Of a stretch of 64,000 nt of DNA, positions 34,618 to 46,412 are shown in pieces. The position numbers and the translations under genes were made by a program. The first letter of the stretch is position 1. The number at the start of each line of letters is the position of its first letter. Under the pieces are notes generated by a model. That model had not been told where the DNA came from and ran no database searches. It was given only the letters and a program-made list of their open reading frames with translations. Source of the stretch: Tanytarsus gracilentus (lineage: Eukaryota; Arthropoda; Insecta; Diptera; Chironomidae); contig JAXRKN010000026.1 in the NCBI GenBank assembly GCA_038502055.1, forward strand, positions 62,001 to 126,000, in the 5' to 3' direction.

Positions 34618-35537
34618 ATGGAGGAGACGGCTAATCTAGTCGATGCTTCAAAGAAGTCGGAATCGAAGAAAGAAATGCTTACAAAAGACGAATATTTCAA
34701 GGTAAAATTGATTTTTCTTCTGATGTGGTTTTTTTGTTATTTTTTAAAAAAATCTTTCAGCTTTTGCAAGAATGGGTAAATTTACAAAATGCCTTCCGTG
34801 CAATGACATACTTTCCACTTATGTCACAACCAAGTGTGTCAATTCCGCCAACATCGTCGTCAACGAGCACTTCCGTAAACAATCCACCGCAGCCACAAAT
34901 TATTCAAGGTAGAATTTTTGATCAGGCGCGAGCGGAAGAGATTATCCGAGTGAACGGTGGATATGAAATGATTATTGCTCCAATATATAAAAGATTTCTA
35001 GCTGAAGTTCTCGACACAATCATCTTGTTTGTGGTAAAAATTGCGATATTCGTGGTCGTCATTGATCTTTTCGATTTGAGCTTACAACTTGATCTCGACA
35101 TTGGAGATTTAAAGGACATGAAGTTCTTCGAGGATGACTATATGAATTTATTAAACCTCAGCAGTGAATTTATACTCCTGGAAATGCTCACAAAGCTCGT
35201 CTCTTGTCTCTACGAAGCCTTTTTTACTGTTAAGTTCGGCGCTAGCATTGGAAAGCTAGTGTTGGGCATTAGAATTTTGCAAGCCGATGCAGTTCTTCCC
35301 CTGGAGCAGCAAATTAATCACAGTCAAGGAATAAGAGCTTTAGTTTTTCCGGCTGCCCCACTAAAATTCTTCAGAGCATGCTTGAGGGCTGTCGCAAAAA
35401 ATATTCTTGTGACTCTTTTATTTCCCGTTTATTTTATGCTTTTCTTTTATCGTTCCAATCAACTAATTTACGATATGCTCCTCAAGACAGTCGTTGTCGA
35501 ACATAACCCGAATCCAATTTTGAGACGAAGGAACTAA
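34618..35537 (+). CDS. FAM8A1-like RDD-domain membrane protein (HRD1 complex)
   Basis: Two exons, 34618-34701 and 34761-35537, in phase, 286 residues. The N-terminus has TKDEYFKLLQEWVNLQNAFRAM, the family motif. A Ser/Thr/Pro-rich loop follows, then an RDD domain with three hydrophobic spans (APIYKRFLAEVLDTIILFVV opens it, then a span near FTVKFGASIGKLVLGIRIL, and a final LVTLLFPVYFMLFFY). FAM8A1 is a cofactor that helps assemble the HRD1 ubiquitin ligase in ER-associated degradation. It follows DNAJB11, another ER quality-control gene, on the same strand, with 238 bp between stop and start. Such adjacency may be chance. Confidence 0.9.
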
Positions 35538-35613
35538 TTGAACTACCAGAAATTTATGAACTTGTACATGAAATTTACCAAAAAAAAATAAAATTTATTC
35601 CATAATTTATTTT
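35538..35613. terminator. Overlapping polyadenylation region of convergent genes
   Basis: Only 76 bp separate the stops of FAM8A1 (plus) and OSGEPL1 (minus). AATAAA at 35586-35591 serves the plus gene, and TTTATT at 35593-35598 reads as AATAAA for the minus gene. The two signals are almost back to back. Confidence 0.65.
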
Positions 35614-36957
35614 CTATGCTCTTGCGTAAGGCTTTAAAATTGGAACTTTTATCCAATTGCATGAAATATTGGCTTCTTTGACTTTATCAATGTATGACTC
35701 GCCTACAGGGCATTTTGCCATAAAATCAATCTCTTCCATCCTCTCAGGCGGATAAATGTCTAAATTTTTTCTAAACAACTCAACACCCGTCCATGCAATC
35801 ATGATGCCATTATCCGTACATAATTTCTTCGATGGTCGAATCGCTTTAAAATCTATTCTTTCACATAGCTCGTCTAGAGCATTAAAAATGAAATTATTCG
35901 AGGCAACGCCGCCGCTGACGACAAGTCGTTTTTGTTCAACATCTTTAAGCCATTGTTGACCGTCACAAAATTCTATAGCCCGCTGTGTTCGATGACAAAT
36001 GTGACGTGCTATTGACCCAAGAACATTCGCACAGTAATCGGGATAGTCAGGTATGACTTGGTCGACGTCAAGTTTAAGGTTTTTTTCTTCTCTAATAATG
36101 TGCCTAAAAGCCACATTCTTAAGTCCAGCAAAGCTGAATTGACAATCGCGATAGTACTTTAGTTGAAGTGGAAAATAATATTTGTCAGTCGGTTCCTTGC
36201 ACAAGGCGGCTGCTTCCTCTATCGCCTGTCCTCCATTTTTATTATCGAACTGCTTTAAATTTCTCAATTTTAGTCGTCTCGCAATCTTATCAAAAGCTTC
36301 ACCCGGTGCATCGTCAATTGAATCGCCAAGCAGTAAAAAATCATTAACGTCTTTAACGTAAGTGAGCAAGCTGTGACCGCCACTAATTAGCAAGCAAAGA
36401 AAGGGAAATTCAATTTGATTTTCCATTCGAACTGTGAGAGCATGTGCGTGCATATGATGAATTGGAATCAACGGTTTGTTGTATTTTCTTGATAGATAAC
36501 GAGCGTATCTTTTTCCTATCAGGAGACTTAACGCCAATCCCGGTCGATTTGTGAAAGCAATGGCGTCGAGTTCATTTGGATCTACTTGTGCTTTTTCGAA
36601 GCACTCGCTAACCACTCGGTCGATGTTTTGACGATGAAATTCTTGAGCGACGGGAGGAATTATCTAAAAAGAGTTATGAGATGAGCTTTTGAGCTTTCAT
36701 CTTGAAGATAAATTGCGAGCTTTCAACTTACTCCTCCAAATTTCAAGTGACTTCTCATCTGACTGGCGATTGTTTCTCCCAGAAGCTTATTTCCCCGCAA
36801 AATTGCTGCTCCCGTATCATCACAACTACTTTCGATGCCTAAAACTATTAACTTGAATTATTATCAAAATTTACAAGCTAAATTAAAAATAAATTTTACT
36901 TAGCGGATTTTTGATGGATGAAAAATTTCTTCTTAAGATATTTCTTAAAATATACAT
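35614..36957 (-). CDS. Mitochondrial tRNA t6A37 threonylcarbamoyltransferase (OSGEPL1/Qri7)
   Basis: Three exons (36900-36957, 36732-36844, 35614-36663) join in phase into 406 residues. The N-terminus MYILRNILRRNFSSIKN is a basic, amphipathic presequence, so this is the mitochondrial member of the TsaD/Kae1/Qri7 family rather than the cytosolic KEOPS one. Family motifs are LGIESSCDDTG, the metal-binding HHMHAHA, LCLLISGGHSLL, GEAFDKIARRL, VSGGVASN and CTDNGIMIAW. It transfers threonylcarbamoyl to A37 of ANN-decoding mitochondrial tRNAs. The first intron is tiny (55 bp) and its acceptor must be TTAATAG, not the stronger-looking TTTTAG 5 bases later, to keep LGIESS in frame. It is convergent with FAM8A1. 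Confidence 0.94.
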
Positions 36958-37239
36958 TTCTGCTTATTGTCATCCACTTTCTCAAATAGTGGACTGTTGA
37001 GTGATAGATTTTAATCAATTTAAAACTTTCTTTCAACTCTCTTAACTAAGATTTATAATTATTTTTATCATTTAAAAAAACGTGATGCAGATTTGTTTAG
37101 AAAAGTTAGCTCCAAGAAACTTCTACACCTCAAAAAGAATAATTAAACTTTTATGAATAAAAAAAATTAAATGTATCACATTAAAAATCGCCGTTTAATT
37201 TTTTAAATTTCTATAACTTTATTCCACTAAACATCTGAT
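36958..37239. other. Spacer between OSGEPL1 start and mRpS18A stop
   Basis: 282 bp of AT-rich sequence containing the OSGEPL1 promoter and the mRpS18A 3' UTR. No ORF. Confidence 0.45.
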
Positions 37240-37870
37240 TTAATTCATTAATGCGCGAGCTTTTGCGTAAGCGCTATTGTTTCTGTAGTTAGTCCATTTG
37301 AATGATCTCTTTGCGCCTGGATCTATAATCGTAGACTCATCATAGTAGGTATTAAATGCCTTATGATTTCTTCGTTTTGATGGTTCTCGAGCTTTTGTGG
37401 CATATTCAGGTTTTAAGTTGGGCAGTAGACCAGCTTTGTGTGCCATCGTTACCATTGTACCGATTCTCTTTTGCATTCGCTTACAGAGACCAGTTACACG
37501 ACGAGGCAGCATGCATCCATCTTTTCGAACGTATTGCGAAATAATAAGAACATCCGTGTGCTTGATGTCAAGACCCAGAGTACATTCAGGACAGAAAGTT
37601 TCACAATTACTTTTGCACTGCTTAAATTCTGGAACAATAAGCGCTTCACGGCCAGACGGAACAATTTTGCCTCTAATCGTCAGCTCATCCTTCTCTTGTG
37701 TAATTTCAACTAAAAGAAATTCCAAAAAATTAAAGTTGAAATTTTATAAAAACTTATTTTTTAAAATTACTTTGTTTAATGCGGTTCAATGGTGTGAAAG
37801 AAATGCTCCTGGCGATAGACAAGTTCGTTAACAGCGGCCTTCGAAGGAGGACTTTGATTAAATTATTCAT
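37240..37870 (-). CDS. mRpS18A: Mitochondrial ribosomal protein S18a
   Basis: Two exons, 37771-37870 and 37240-37709, in phase, 189 residues. The N-terminus (MNNLIKVLLRRPLLTNLSIARS) is a typical mitochondrial presequence. The S18 core has the zinc-binding-like cysteines (CKSNCETFCPECTLG), DVLIISQYVRKDGCMLPRRVTGLC, and MAHKAGLLPN, which marks the S18a paralogue, located in the large mitoribosomal subunit in mammals (mL66). It is 5' of the long region leading to tramtrack's 3' end. Confidence 0.93.
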
Positions 37871-39420
37871 TTTCCTGCCTAAATTCAGAAAATTTTGAAC
37901 AAAAGTGTGTTGATGTTGTGAAAAAAAATTATCGAGGGGAGACACTGAAAAAATTTTAAATTTTTTTAAACCGTTACAAAAAGTTCACAATGCAAAAATT
38001 ATTAGAAGAAAATATATTCTAATAAGAAAATTTCATTTTAGATTAATTAAAAATTAAAAATGCTTTCACTAGATTTTTTAAAATTTTTGATTTTATTGTT
38101 CATTTCAAGAATTGCTTTAAACAAGTATTTTCAAACAAAACTTGTGCGTTAATTCATAGTTTTCTCCAAAAATGATATAAACTTTTTTATTCACTGGCAA
38201 AGAAAGTAAAAAATAATAAATTTTACAAAAAAAATTCATTAAAGAGAAAATTTATTTGAGATCAGAAATAAAAACTATAATTTTTAATCTTGACAATTAA
38301 AATGTAAATAAGGAAACGTGAAGTATATTTTTTTCATAATATGTTAATTGCACGCAACAAAAATTTCCATGTGAATTTCTTTATGTAATTTGCAAAAGAG
38401 TGAGAATAAGAAAATTCACGTGAAATGCACAAGCGCCTGAGTTTATTCACTAAAATTAAAAGAAATTGATCATCATGATTGTCGTTCGTTGCTATTTTAT
38501 GATGCTGTGTTAAATGCAATTTTTTTCTGTTGAGCTTTTGACCGATCTAAAAATAATTTTTAAATTTATTTCATACATAGGCATCTGATTTTTCATTAAC
38601 TCTAAACTGGTGGCTCAAAATTGTCAATTTTTTTTTAAATTTCCTACTTCAATTCTATAATTAATTAACGCTCTCATAAATCTATTAATTATACGCGATG
38701 AGAAGAAATGCTTAAAAAATACGTATTTTTTTAATTAAATAATTATTTCTTCTATTTTACCAATTAATTTTACACATAGGAGCGTATTAGAGAAGAAATT
38801 GCACACGAAAATCATTACATTAAGAATAGTACGGAACTCTCGGGGGGAAAAAAATCAAAAATATTATTCAATACACCAAAAAAGAAAATTACATAATTTG
38901 CCCTCAAAGGACTTTTACATTGTTATGAAAATATCACGAAACGTGCGAAAAAATTTTGATTAATTTTTATCATATAATCGATCTAAATAACTAATTTGTT
39001 TTTGTACATAATTCATTCATTTCTTAAACTCTTAAAATATGGCTAAAATGTGTGTGATAAATTTTATGCGAATGAGCTTTGATAGGAAGATGAACCATAC
39101 GTTCGTAGTTGGGTTGAACTTTAATTTTAATATGCATCTTGAACATTAATCAGTCTATGAATCGTATAGTTTTGCAAGAAGATTTCAGGGGTGGGTGAGA
39201 GATTTTCTTTATAGAATTATGAAAAAGCTTCACGGTTGAATTTAAATTTCTTAATCTTTCACCCACCCGAACGAACACTTTTCAGTACCAGAGTTGACGC
39301 CATAAATTTTAAAAGAGCTTTGATGCAATAAAATTATTAAATAATAAGGCACATCGTGGTCAACCATCAAAAAAAAATATAATGTAGAGTTTTTTCATAT
39401 ATGTATCAAGGAAGCACTTT
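37871..39420. other. mRpS18A upstream DNA and ttk88 3' UTR
   Basis: 1.55 kb without a supported ORF. The left part must contain the mRpS18A promoter, and the right part (roughly from 38.9 kb on) is likely the 3' UTR of the Ttk88-type transcript. AT-rich, with poly-A/T runs and AATAAA-like signals on the minus strand. No repeats recognised. Confidence 0.45.
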
Positions 39421-40201
39421 TTACTGAGACGTTGCGACGACATTATTATTGTTCATGGGTTGTGCGATTTGTGCTGATTGCGAGGATCCGGCTTGCATGA
39501 GAAGCGGTATTGGAAATTTGCACTCTTTCGGCATGTAGCACTCATGTGTCATCTTCATGTGATTTTTCATCTTGTCGGGTCGTGAAAATTCCTTTCGACA
39601 CACTGGACATGGAAAGACTGGAAAGATTTGAAATTATTAAAAATGAATTTCAAAAAAATAAATTAAAATTTACCTTTTCTTTGAGTGCCTTCATGATAGA
39701 GGAAAGCATGTCGTTGAAAACTGTATTTATTCTTGAAGGTTTTGTTGACATTTTCCTTAAGGCACTCAGTGCATTGATAGACGCCATCTTGAACGGCAGC
39801 ATATCGAAATAGATTGAGACCTCGAACCGACATTTCCGTCAATGATTCGGCTTGATCATCGGGCGAGTTATTTTTTCTCCTTATTCGTCGTCTCACCGAC
39901 TTGCCACCGGATGTTGGAGACGACATTGAACTATTATTGGATGTAATTATAATCGGTGATTTCATAAAGCTATTATCGTCCTGCTTTATCCACGCATCAG
40001 AGTTATTATCGGTGTTAATATCGATTGCAGTTGAGTCATTATTGTGGTCGTTATTGCTGCTTATTTTAACGTGTTTTGTACGTATGCTTGGTGGTGTAAT
40101 CATGGTTTCGGTTGGATTCAACGCGGCAAAGTCACTGATTCGAATCATCGGCGTGTCTGGAGTCACTTCCATGGGTTCTTCTTTCGGAACTAGTAAACCA
40201 T
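39421..40201 (-). CDS. ttk: tramtrack, alternative Ttk88-type zinc-finger end
   Basis: Two exons, 39674-40201 and 39421-39617. The first follows the shared exon at 44568-44649 in the correct phase (G|AT). The whole isoform would be 521 residues, shorter than Drosophila Ttk88. After a Ser/Asp/Asn-rich linker come two C2H2 fingers. The first is split by an insertion typical of Ttk88: YQCTECLKENVNKTFKNKYSF...HAFLYH. The second is FPCPVCRKEFSRPDKMKNHMKMTH, with SRPDKMKNH as the DNA-reading helix. This isoform represses a different target set from Ttk69; in flies it matters in neural and glial fate choice. It is the distal of the two alternative ends. Confidence 0.93.
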
Positions 40202-42447
40202 CTGCAAAAATTTGATTAATAATAAAAAAAAAGGCATAAATAATATATTTTAAGAAAATCCAGGAAAAGACGGTTGAAATAAAAAAAACAATAATATTTT
40301 TTGTATTAATTGAAGATTTTTATTGAATTTGAAAATTTTCATTTTGATTTTTGCTTTTTCTTGTTTTGTTTTAAATTAAGAATAAAGTTACAAATTTGTC
40401 TCTTAAAATAATAAAAAAAATTCCACTCAAAAAAATAATAAAAACAACAAAAACAAAAAAGAATTATTTTTTCTTTTGTGTTGAGATAAATTAAAAAGTT
40501 TTTCGCAATTTTTGACGACAAAAATGCTTTAAAAGAGTTACTCTAGGTTTTATTATAATTGGATTTTTTGGTTTTAAGAAGAAATTTTTCTCTTGCGTGT
40601 GTTTTATGAAAAAAAAATACTAAGTTATGTAACCTGAAGAAATTACCAACGTGTGGAACGCTAAACGCTATCGTCAAATTTCTAACGTGCTAAATAAAAA
40701 TTTACTTCTCTTGCTACACTAAAATTGCACTTTAAATTAGTTTATGTTACTCTCTAAGGTGATATTTTTATCTATGCATGTGAGGATTGTGGATGTGTGT
40801 GTCTGTGTGAATAAATCTTTGCTCCATTAAAAAATATAATTAAATCGTGCCCGTTATAAATAATTAACTATAAGAGATGTTACATGCTCTCGTGATCAAT
40901 CGCGAAACATTAGATAATTCTTGTCGCACCACTTCTGGAAGTAGTGTCTGCAAAAATAATCTAAAGTTTCACACAAATTTGTGATTTTTAATTTTAAATG
41001 TGTTTTTTTTTGGGAGAAATGTACACGTAATTAAAGTGTTCACTATATATGTTTTATATAATGATAAATTAAGAAGAAGTCAAGTCATGAATTAAACCTT
41101 TTTAAATAGCCTTTTTTAAAGTGCACAATTGACTTGACATTTTCCCCTCGCTCGAAAAAAAAACTAGAAGAAATTTCTAAAATAAGTAAAAAATGTTTTT
41201 TTTGTGCAGTTTCATTAAGGTGTACTAAAAAAATTATTAATTAAATTAATAAACTGGCATGCGACAAAAATGGAAACATGTACAGTGAAGAAAATTTTGT
41301 GTACGCAATGCACAGTTAAGTTACGGGAAGATATGATTTTGATTTTCTTGATTTATCATCGTGTGACTTATCACCATTGCCGATTTACAAGATTTTTTAA
41401 TTAATTCACTAATCCATCTAAAATAATATTGCAACAACATCTTTTCTTTCTCTCTTTTGATTGTCTCTCAGAAGAAAAAAATTATTTTAATTCTAAATAG
41501 GGGGAAAAAAAATTTAGTAACCACTTATCAAACTAGCTCATGTGTGTGTTATAAGTATTCTTTCGTAAATTATCATCTAATAGAACTCCTTCATTCAGCT
41601 TATTTGAAATTTTTATAATTTTTGGAATATACACATCGTTATATATTAAACTTTTTTCTTTTTATAACATATAAAGACTACAAAGAGACATGCATGACAT
41701 TTTCTTGCTGTTGATTCAATGATTGGAAATTTTTTTAAGTTATTTCTTTACAAAATCGAATGAATTTTAAAGTTGTTAAAAGTTCATCAGGAATTTATTT
41801 TAAATAACCCCCAAAAATTTCCATCAACGAATTTTCGTGCATTAATAAAATAATAAAAAAAGTTTTAATTTGGATCAGACTTTAAAAGTTTTCTTTTTTG
41901 TATTTTTTTTTATATTTTTGATTTTAGTTGCAAAAGGCATTTTCCTGGTTTTGCCATAACGAAAAACAAAATTTAGTACGGATTTTGACATTCCTCAAAA
42001 TAAAACATTTACAATTTTTTTTATTATAGAATTTTTAGCTTATCTTATAAATTATTTCTTGTACTAAAATAAAACCACTATCACGGCTTTATCTCGAAAA
42101 AAAAACTCTCTTTTAATTAAGACAAAATACCCATTTTTACTCTCTTTTAACTCAAATATAAAATAGGAATGATTTGATTTATTCATTTTAAGCTTAACTC
42201 TCTTTTTTTACTCGTCATCATCAATGATCAACATGTGTTTGATATTTAAAATCGTAAAAATATGATACTTTTAGATCTCGTTGGGATTTGATTCTAGATT
42301 CAACTTTTTCTGCTTATGTGAAGGTAGATAGAAATCGAGAGAAAGAAATTTTCAGTTTCCTTCCCTCAACTAAATTGAAATCTTTCGATTTTTGATTCTT
42401 TAAACTGTTTTGTTTTGGACAGAGAATAACAAATCGCGCATGCTCTC
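40202..42447. other. ttk69 3' UTR and intron before the ttk88 exons
   Basis: 2.2 kb with no supported coding exon. It is AT-rich, with many poly-A and poly-T stretches. It should contain the 3' UTR of the Ttk69-type mRNA just left of 42448, and the intron crossed by Ttk88-type splicing. Confidence 0.5.
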
Positions 42448-45400
42448 TCACTGACTCGCATTGAGGGTGGGCGTGGATAGTTGCGAGGGTGACGAGTCGC
42501 CTAATTCAGCCTGCTGTGCTTGATGCTCTAATTTGTGAATGATTTTAACATGCGCAGTCATGTTGTCCTTTCGCGTGAATTCCTTAAAGCAAAATGGACA
42601 CGGATAGACTTTGACATTTCGCTTATGCGATGTCACATAGTGCCGACAGAAGTTGCTTATGTGAGTGTAAACTCGCGAGCATACCTTACAACGATACACA
42701 TGATCGGCTTCTTTGGTACAAAAATCACGCACAGACCCTTCCGAGTCATCGATCGCATACTTATTGGTGCGATTGTCTTGAATGATCGGTTCGACTTTTA
42801 AGCCACTTCCATCGTTGCTCAACGATGAGGGTGAGAGCTGCGGCGGCTGTGGTGGTGTGGTTAATTGCTTGAATGTCTTGATTTTTATTAGATTGGGATT
42901 GTTAGCCATTGCGGAATTGAGGAGAAGATTATTGGAAAATAGGTCAATGAACTCAGAGTTGTTCATGCCCGATAGGACATTTGGTAGGAGTGCCGCCGAG
43001 CCAGTCTGTATCGAGATTGGTTTCATTTCACCATTATGCTTGAGGAGTTTCGCACGCTTATTTTGCTTTGGTAATGACTTGCCAAGTGCCGCGGCAAATT
43101 GAGCTGCCTGTCCTCCGCTTACAATCGGCGTTAGCTTTGGCAATTGCTGTTGCAATAGAAGTTGCTGTTGTTTCTGTTTCTGAAGTAACTGCGGCATCAT
43201 CTGCTGCGTGAGACTGTTGTTATTATTGCTCATGCCATTCGCACTTCCATCCTGACTTGCACTTCCATTTTGGGGTCCCGGCGTATTTTGTCTATTAGGC
43301 GTGTTCGAATTTGAGTCCGTATCTGGATTATATTTAAATTCCATCGGTTCATCGAACTCGTCCAATAGCAATTGAGGCTCAACCATCATCATTGCATTGT
43401 CATCGTCTGAATCTGCTTGGTCGTCTAAAAGATATTAAGAATTCAAATTAAATTTATTGCACATTTTTAAAAAGAGAATGGAGTCAAATAGCCGAAGGAA
43501 ACTTTTTTGCTAAATCATCAAAAATTGACAATTTGAGTGACATTTATTTTAGTAAATTGCTTCGACTATTTTATGACTCAGTTGAGAATTTTTTTCTGTT
43601 GACAAATTAAATTAGGGTTAAAATCCTTAACCCGCCATTTTATTTTAACACTAGAGGTCGTTCATAAATTGCGTCACGTAAAACTCACATACTAGTGAAA
43701 TTTTAAGCGTGACACAATTAACGATAAACCCCTTTTAGATCATCTTGCTCAATTCACACTCCAAAATTTTTGCAACTCCTTTTGTCAACACAAAAAAAAA
43801 TTCTCAACATGCAATAATAAAGAGCTTTGTATTGTGTGATGTGTCGCCACAATATATTTGACCATGTGATGATTTCGTATGTGATGTGAAGGGGAAAAAA
43901 TACCCAGGAAATATTGAATAAACATTATGAATCATTTAAATTACATTTTATTAATTCTTACAATGTTTTAGGGATCGTGTGTTGGTTTTATTATTAACCT
44001 CACACAATAACCCCCTCAAACTACTCTCTAAGTTTCGATTTAAAGGAAAAGCTTTAGGGATTTTTTGAGCCATCTAAAATTTACTTTTATCTATGTACAT
44101 AAAGTTTTTCACTTAATTTAAGCATTTGCTAGTTTTTTCGATTATGTTTTAAGATCTTTCGTCAGAAATTTTCACGTCGGCCAAAAATCCCTAAATTAAG
44201 CTCCCTTTTCTTTTATCTCTCTCTCAATAAAACATTTTCATTTAATTCTCTTTTAAAGGGCGAAGTCTAATTTTCTGGGATTTTTTCTCTCTTTCGCAAT
44301 TGCACAAAAAATCATCGAATAGAAAAATATTCGTGGAACATATCAGCGGATACAAAGTGGAAAACTCACCTGGAACAAACCGACGTAAATTTTCACTTTT
44401 CCACTTTTTTTTATTTAAAAATTATTTTTCTTTATAAACTTTTGTGTCATCAAAAAATCCCTTTTAGCTTTTCCTGATTTTCTTATCTTTCTTTTAAATG
44501 TAAAATATTTTCGACTTTTAAAAATCATCACAAGATTACGAATGGGGACCAAAAATTTATTACTCACCATTTGCCGTGTCGTCCTTTTTTGAGTTGTTCG
44601 AAGTCTGAGTGTCATCATTCTGTCGTTTCTGTAGTGATCGTGAGTCCTGCTGATAAAAAAATGTTATTTATTAGTTACTTTTTATATTTCGATTTCTGAG
44701 ATCAAATTAAACAATAATTTTGAAATTAAATTTAAATCCACCAACTAAATATCGACAACTCACTTCATCAGTGTCAACTGTCCTTCGCCGGCTTTCAGTT
44801 TCTTCCGAGTTTGTTTCATTATCTGTATTGATTTTTACGTCCAAAATATCCGGTGAGTCCTAATAGTAAAAAAATCCAATGTAAGTCGCCATTTTGCACA
44901 CGTCAGAAATATTTTTTTTACCTGCAGCAAATTCTCCCTATAGTCGTCATCATAATCGTCCACATCGTCGCTACCACTCAACTTTCTAGGACGTCCCCTT
45001 TTCCTTTTTGGGCCCGACGACGATCCAATCGGACTGCTCGACGTCAAGCCTTGCTGCTGTGATTGCTGTGAAATTTGCTGTTGCTGCTGAAGCACTTTTC
45101 TCTGCTGTTGCTGCTGTTGTACATAGCTCTGCATTCGGTTTTGTTGCGATGACGACGATAACGGTGTATCGGTTTGATCACGAGTGCTGTTGTTATTGCT
45201 ACTGCTATTGCCATTTGCCGGTTTATCGTCGTTCACCTCCGTCAGACCTTTTATTCGAAGACTCTCGGCCACGCGTAAGAACGCCGATAATCGCTCCTGA
45301 TCGACCGACACCTCGCCGCGATACATAAAATCAAGAAGTGATTTCATATCGGCATAGGGGACATCTCTGAGAATCACAATGGGATGCTTTTCCTCGTGAT

Positions 45401-46288
45401 TAATAAATAATTGTTGAAAATAGGGACTACATGCTGATAGCACCATCTGTGAGTGTGAAAAAAAGGTCACTTTAGTCCTCATCCCCATTAAATACTTAGC
45501 ACCCTACCAAAAGGTTATCGATTATTAGTTATTACCCGCTCGAGATAAGGCGATATCGCTGAACAAACAAAAAATGATAAACCCAAAAATAAAAATTATC
45601 GCCTTTTCGTTATCGCACATGAAAAATCCTCCCTCTGACATTTATCCTCTCGTGATCTCTCAAAATGAATACATTTTTGCTGTTTGTTGCCATGAATGAG
45701 TAAGCGAGGAGGCGAAAAAGGCACAAAACACACAACACACATGTGATAACGAAATTATTATTTTTTTTCTCATAGAATTGAACGAAAAAAAAATATATAA
45801 ATATATTTAATGTGGTAATGTTTGAAGATAAGGAACTAATAATGTAATTTACGTATAGCTGAGAATGTTTTACGTGTTAAGGGTGCGAAAATATATATAA
45901 TTTTTTCAATAAGGCATATCAAGGCTATAAAAGTCACACATAAAATTCTTCTTTTTAAAAATTGAAGCAAATGAAAAGTGCTGATAAGCGTGTACATAAG
46001 TGAGAATTTTTATATAACTTTTTTTTTTTCGAAAAAGGAGGAAAAAAATGTCTCGGAGACGTTGAGAACAAGATAATGAAAAAAAAAGTTCAACTTGTGA
46101 GTTGACAACTCGAGCGGTTTTGTGATAAGAAAATGTTTATGTCACGTTACCTTATGAGCCTTGAGATATTGGCCATCGATGGCAAGTGTCACATCCGTAA
46201 ATGTCTCCGCGTGCAGAAGCTGATCGAAGACTGTTAATAAATTAGACTGATGATTGTTCCATCTTAGACAGAAGCGCTGTGAAGCCAT
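42448..46288 (-). CDS. ttk: tramtrack, Ttk69-type isoform (BTB zinc-finger repressor)
   Basis: Exons 46151-46288, 44922-45446, 44764-44859, 44568-44649 and 42448-43424 join in phase into 605 residues. The BTB domain runs from MASQRFCLRWNNHQSNLL to LRIKGLTEVNDDKP and is split by an intron after YLKAHK. Its signature MKSLLDFMYRGEVSVDQERL points to Tramtrack rather than Lola, Broad or Fruitless. A Gln/Ser-rich middle has an AT-hook-like KRKRGRPRK. Exon 5 carries two C2H2 fingers nearly unchanged from flies: YRCKVCSRVYTHISNFCRHY and YPCPFCFKEFTRKDNMTAHV. Ttk69 is a nuclear repressor of neural and pair-rule genes. A strong acceptor (46411-46412) shows that the ATG exon includes 122 bp of 5' UTR, so at least one non-coding exon lies upstream, in the 46.4-64 kb region. 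Confidence 0.96.
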
Positions 46289-46410
46289 CTTGTTTGCGGG
46301 TGTTGTGTCCTGGATTTTTAACTTAACCTTAGTAGAAATTTTGATTTTCTTTCCTTTCTTCTTCTGCTTGTATTGCTAAAGTTCTATCACATTGCTCAGC
46401 GAGTCGACAA
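46289..46410 (-). other. ttk: tramtrack 5' UTR part of the first coding exon
   Basis: On the minus strand a long pyrimidine tract ending TTTTCAG (acceptor at 46411-46412) precedes this stretch, which runs without an upstream in-frame extension into the ATG at 46288. It shows that the first exon(s) of ttk are non-coding and lie to the right. Confidence 0.65.
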
Positions 46411-46412
46411 CT

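Noticed and set aside
36838..36843. TTTTAG as the acceptor of the second OSGEPL1 exon
   Set aside because: It would break the reading frame; the TTAATAG acceptor 5 bases earlier joins exon 1 in phase and restores the LGIESSCDDTG motif.
44360..44400. Possible extra small ttk exon ending CAG|GTGAGT near 44376
   Set aside because: The donor looks good but no matching acceptor with an open in-phase frame was found upstream, and exon 4 to exon 5 already joins correctly.
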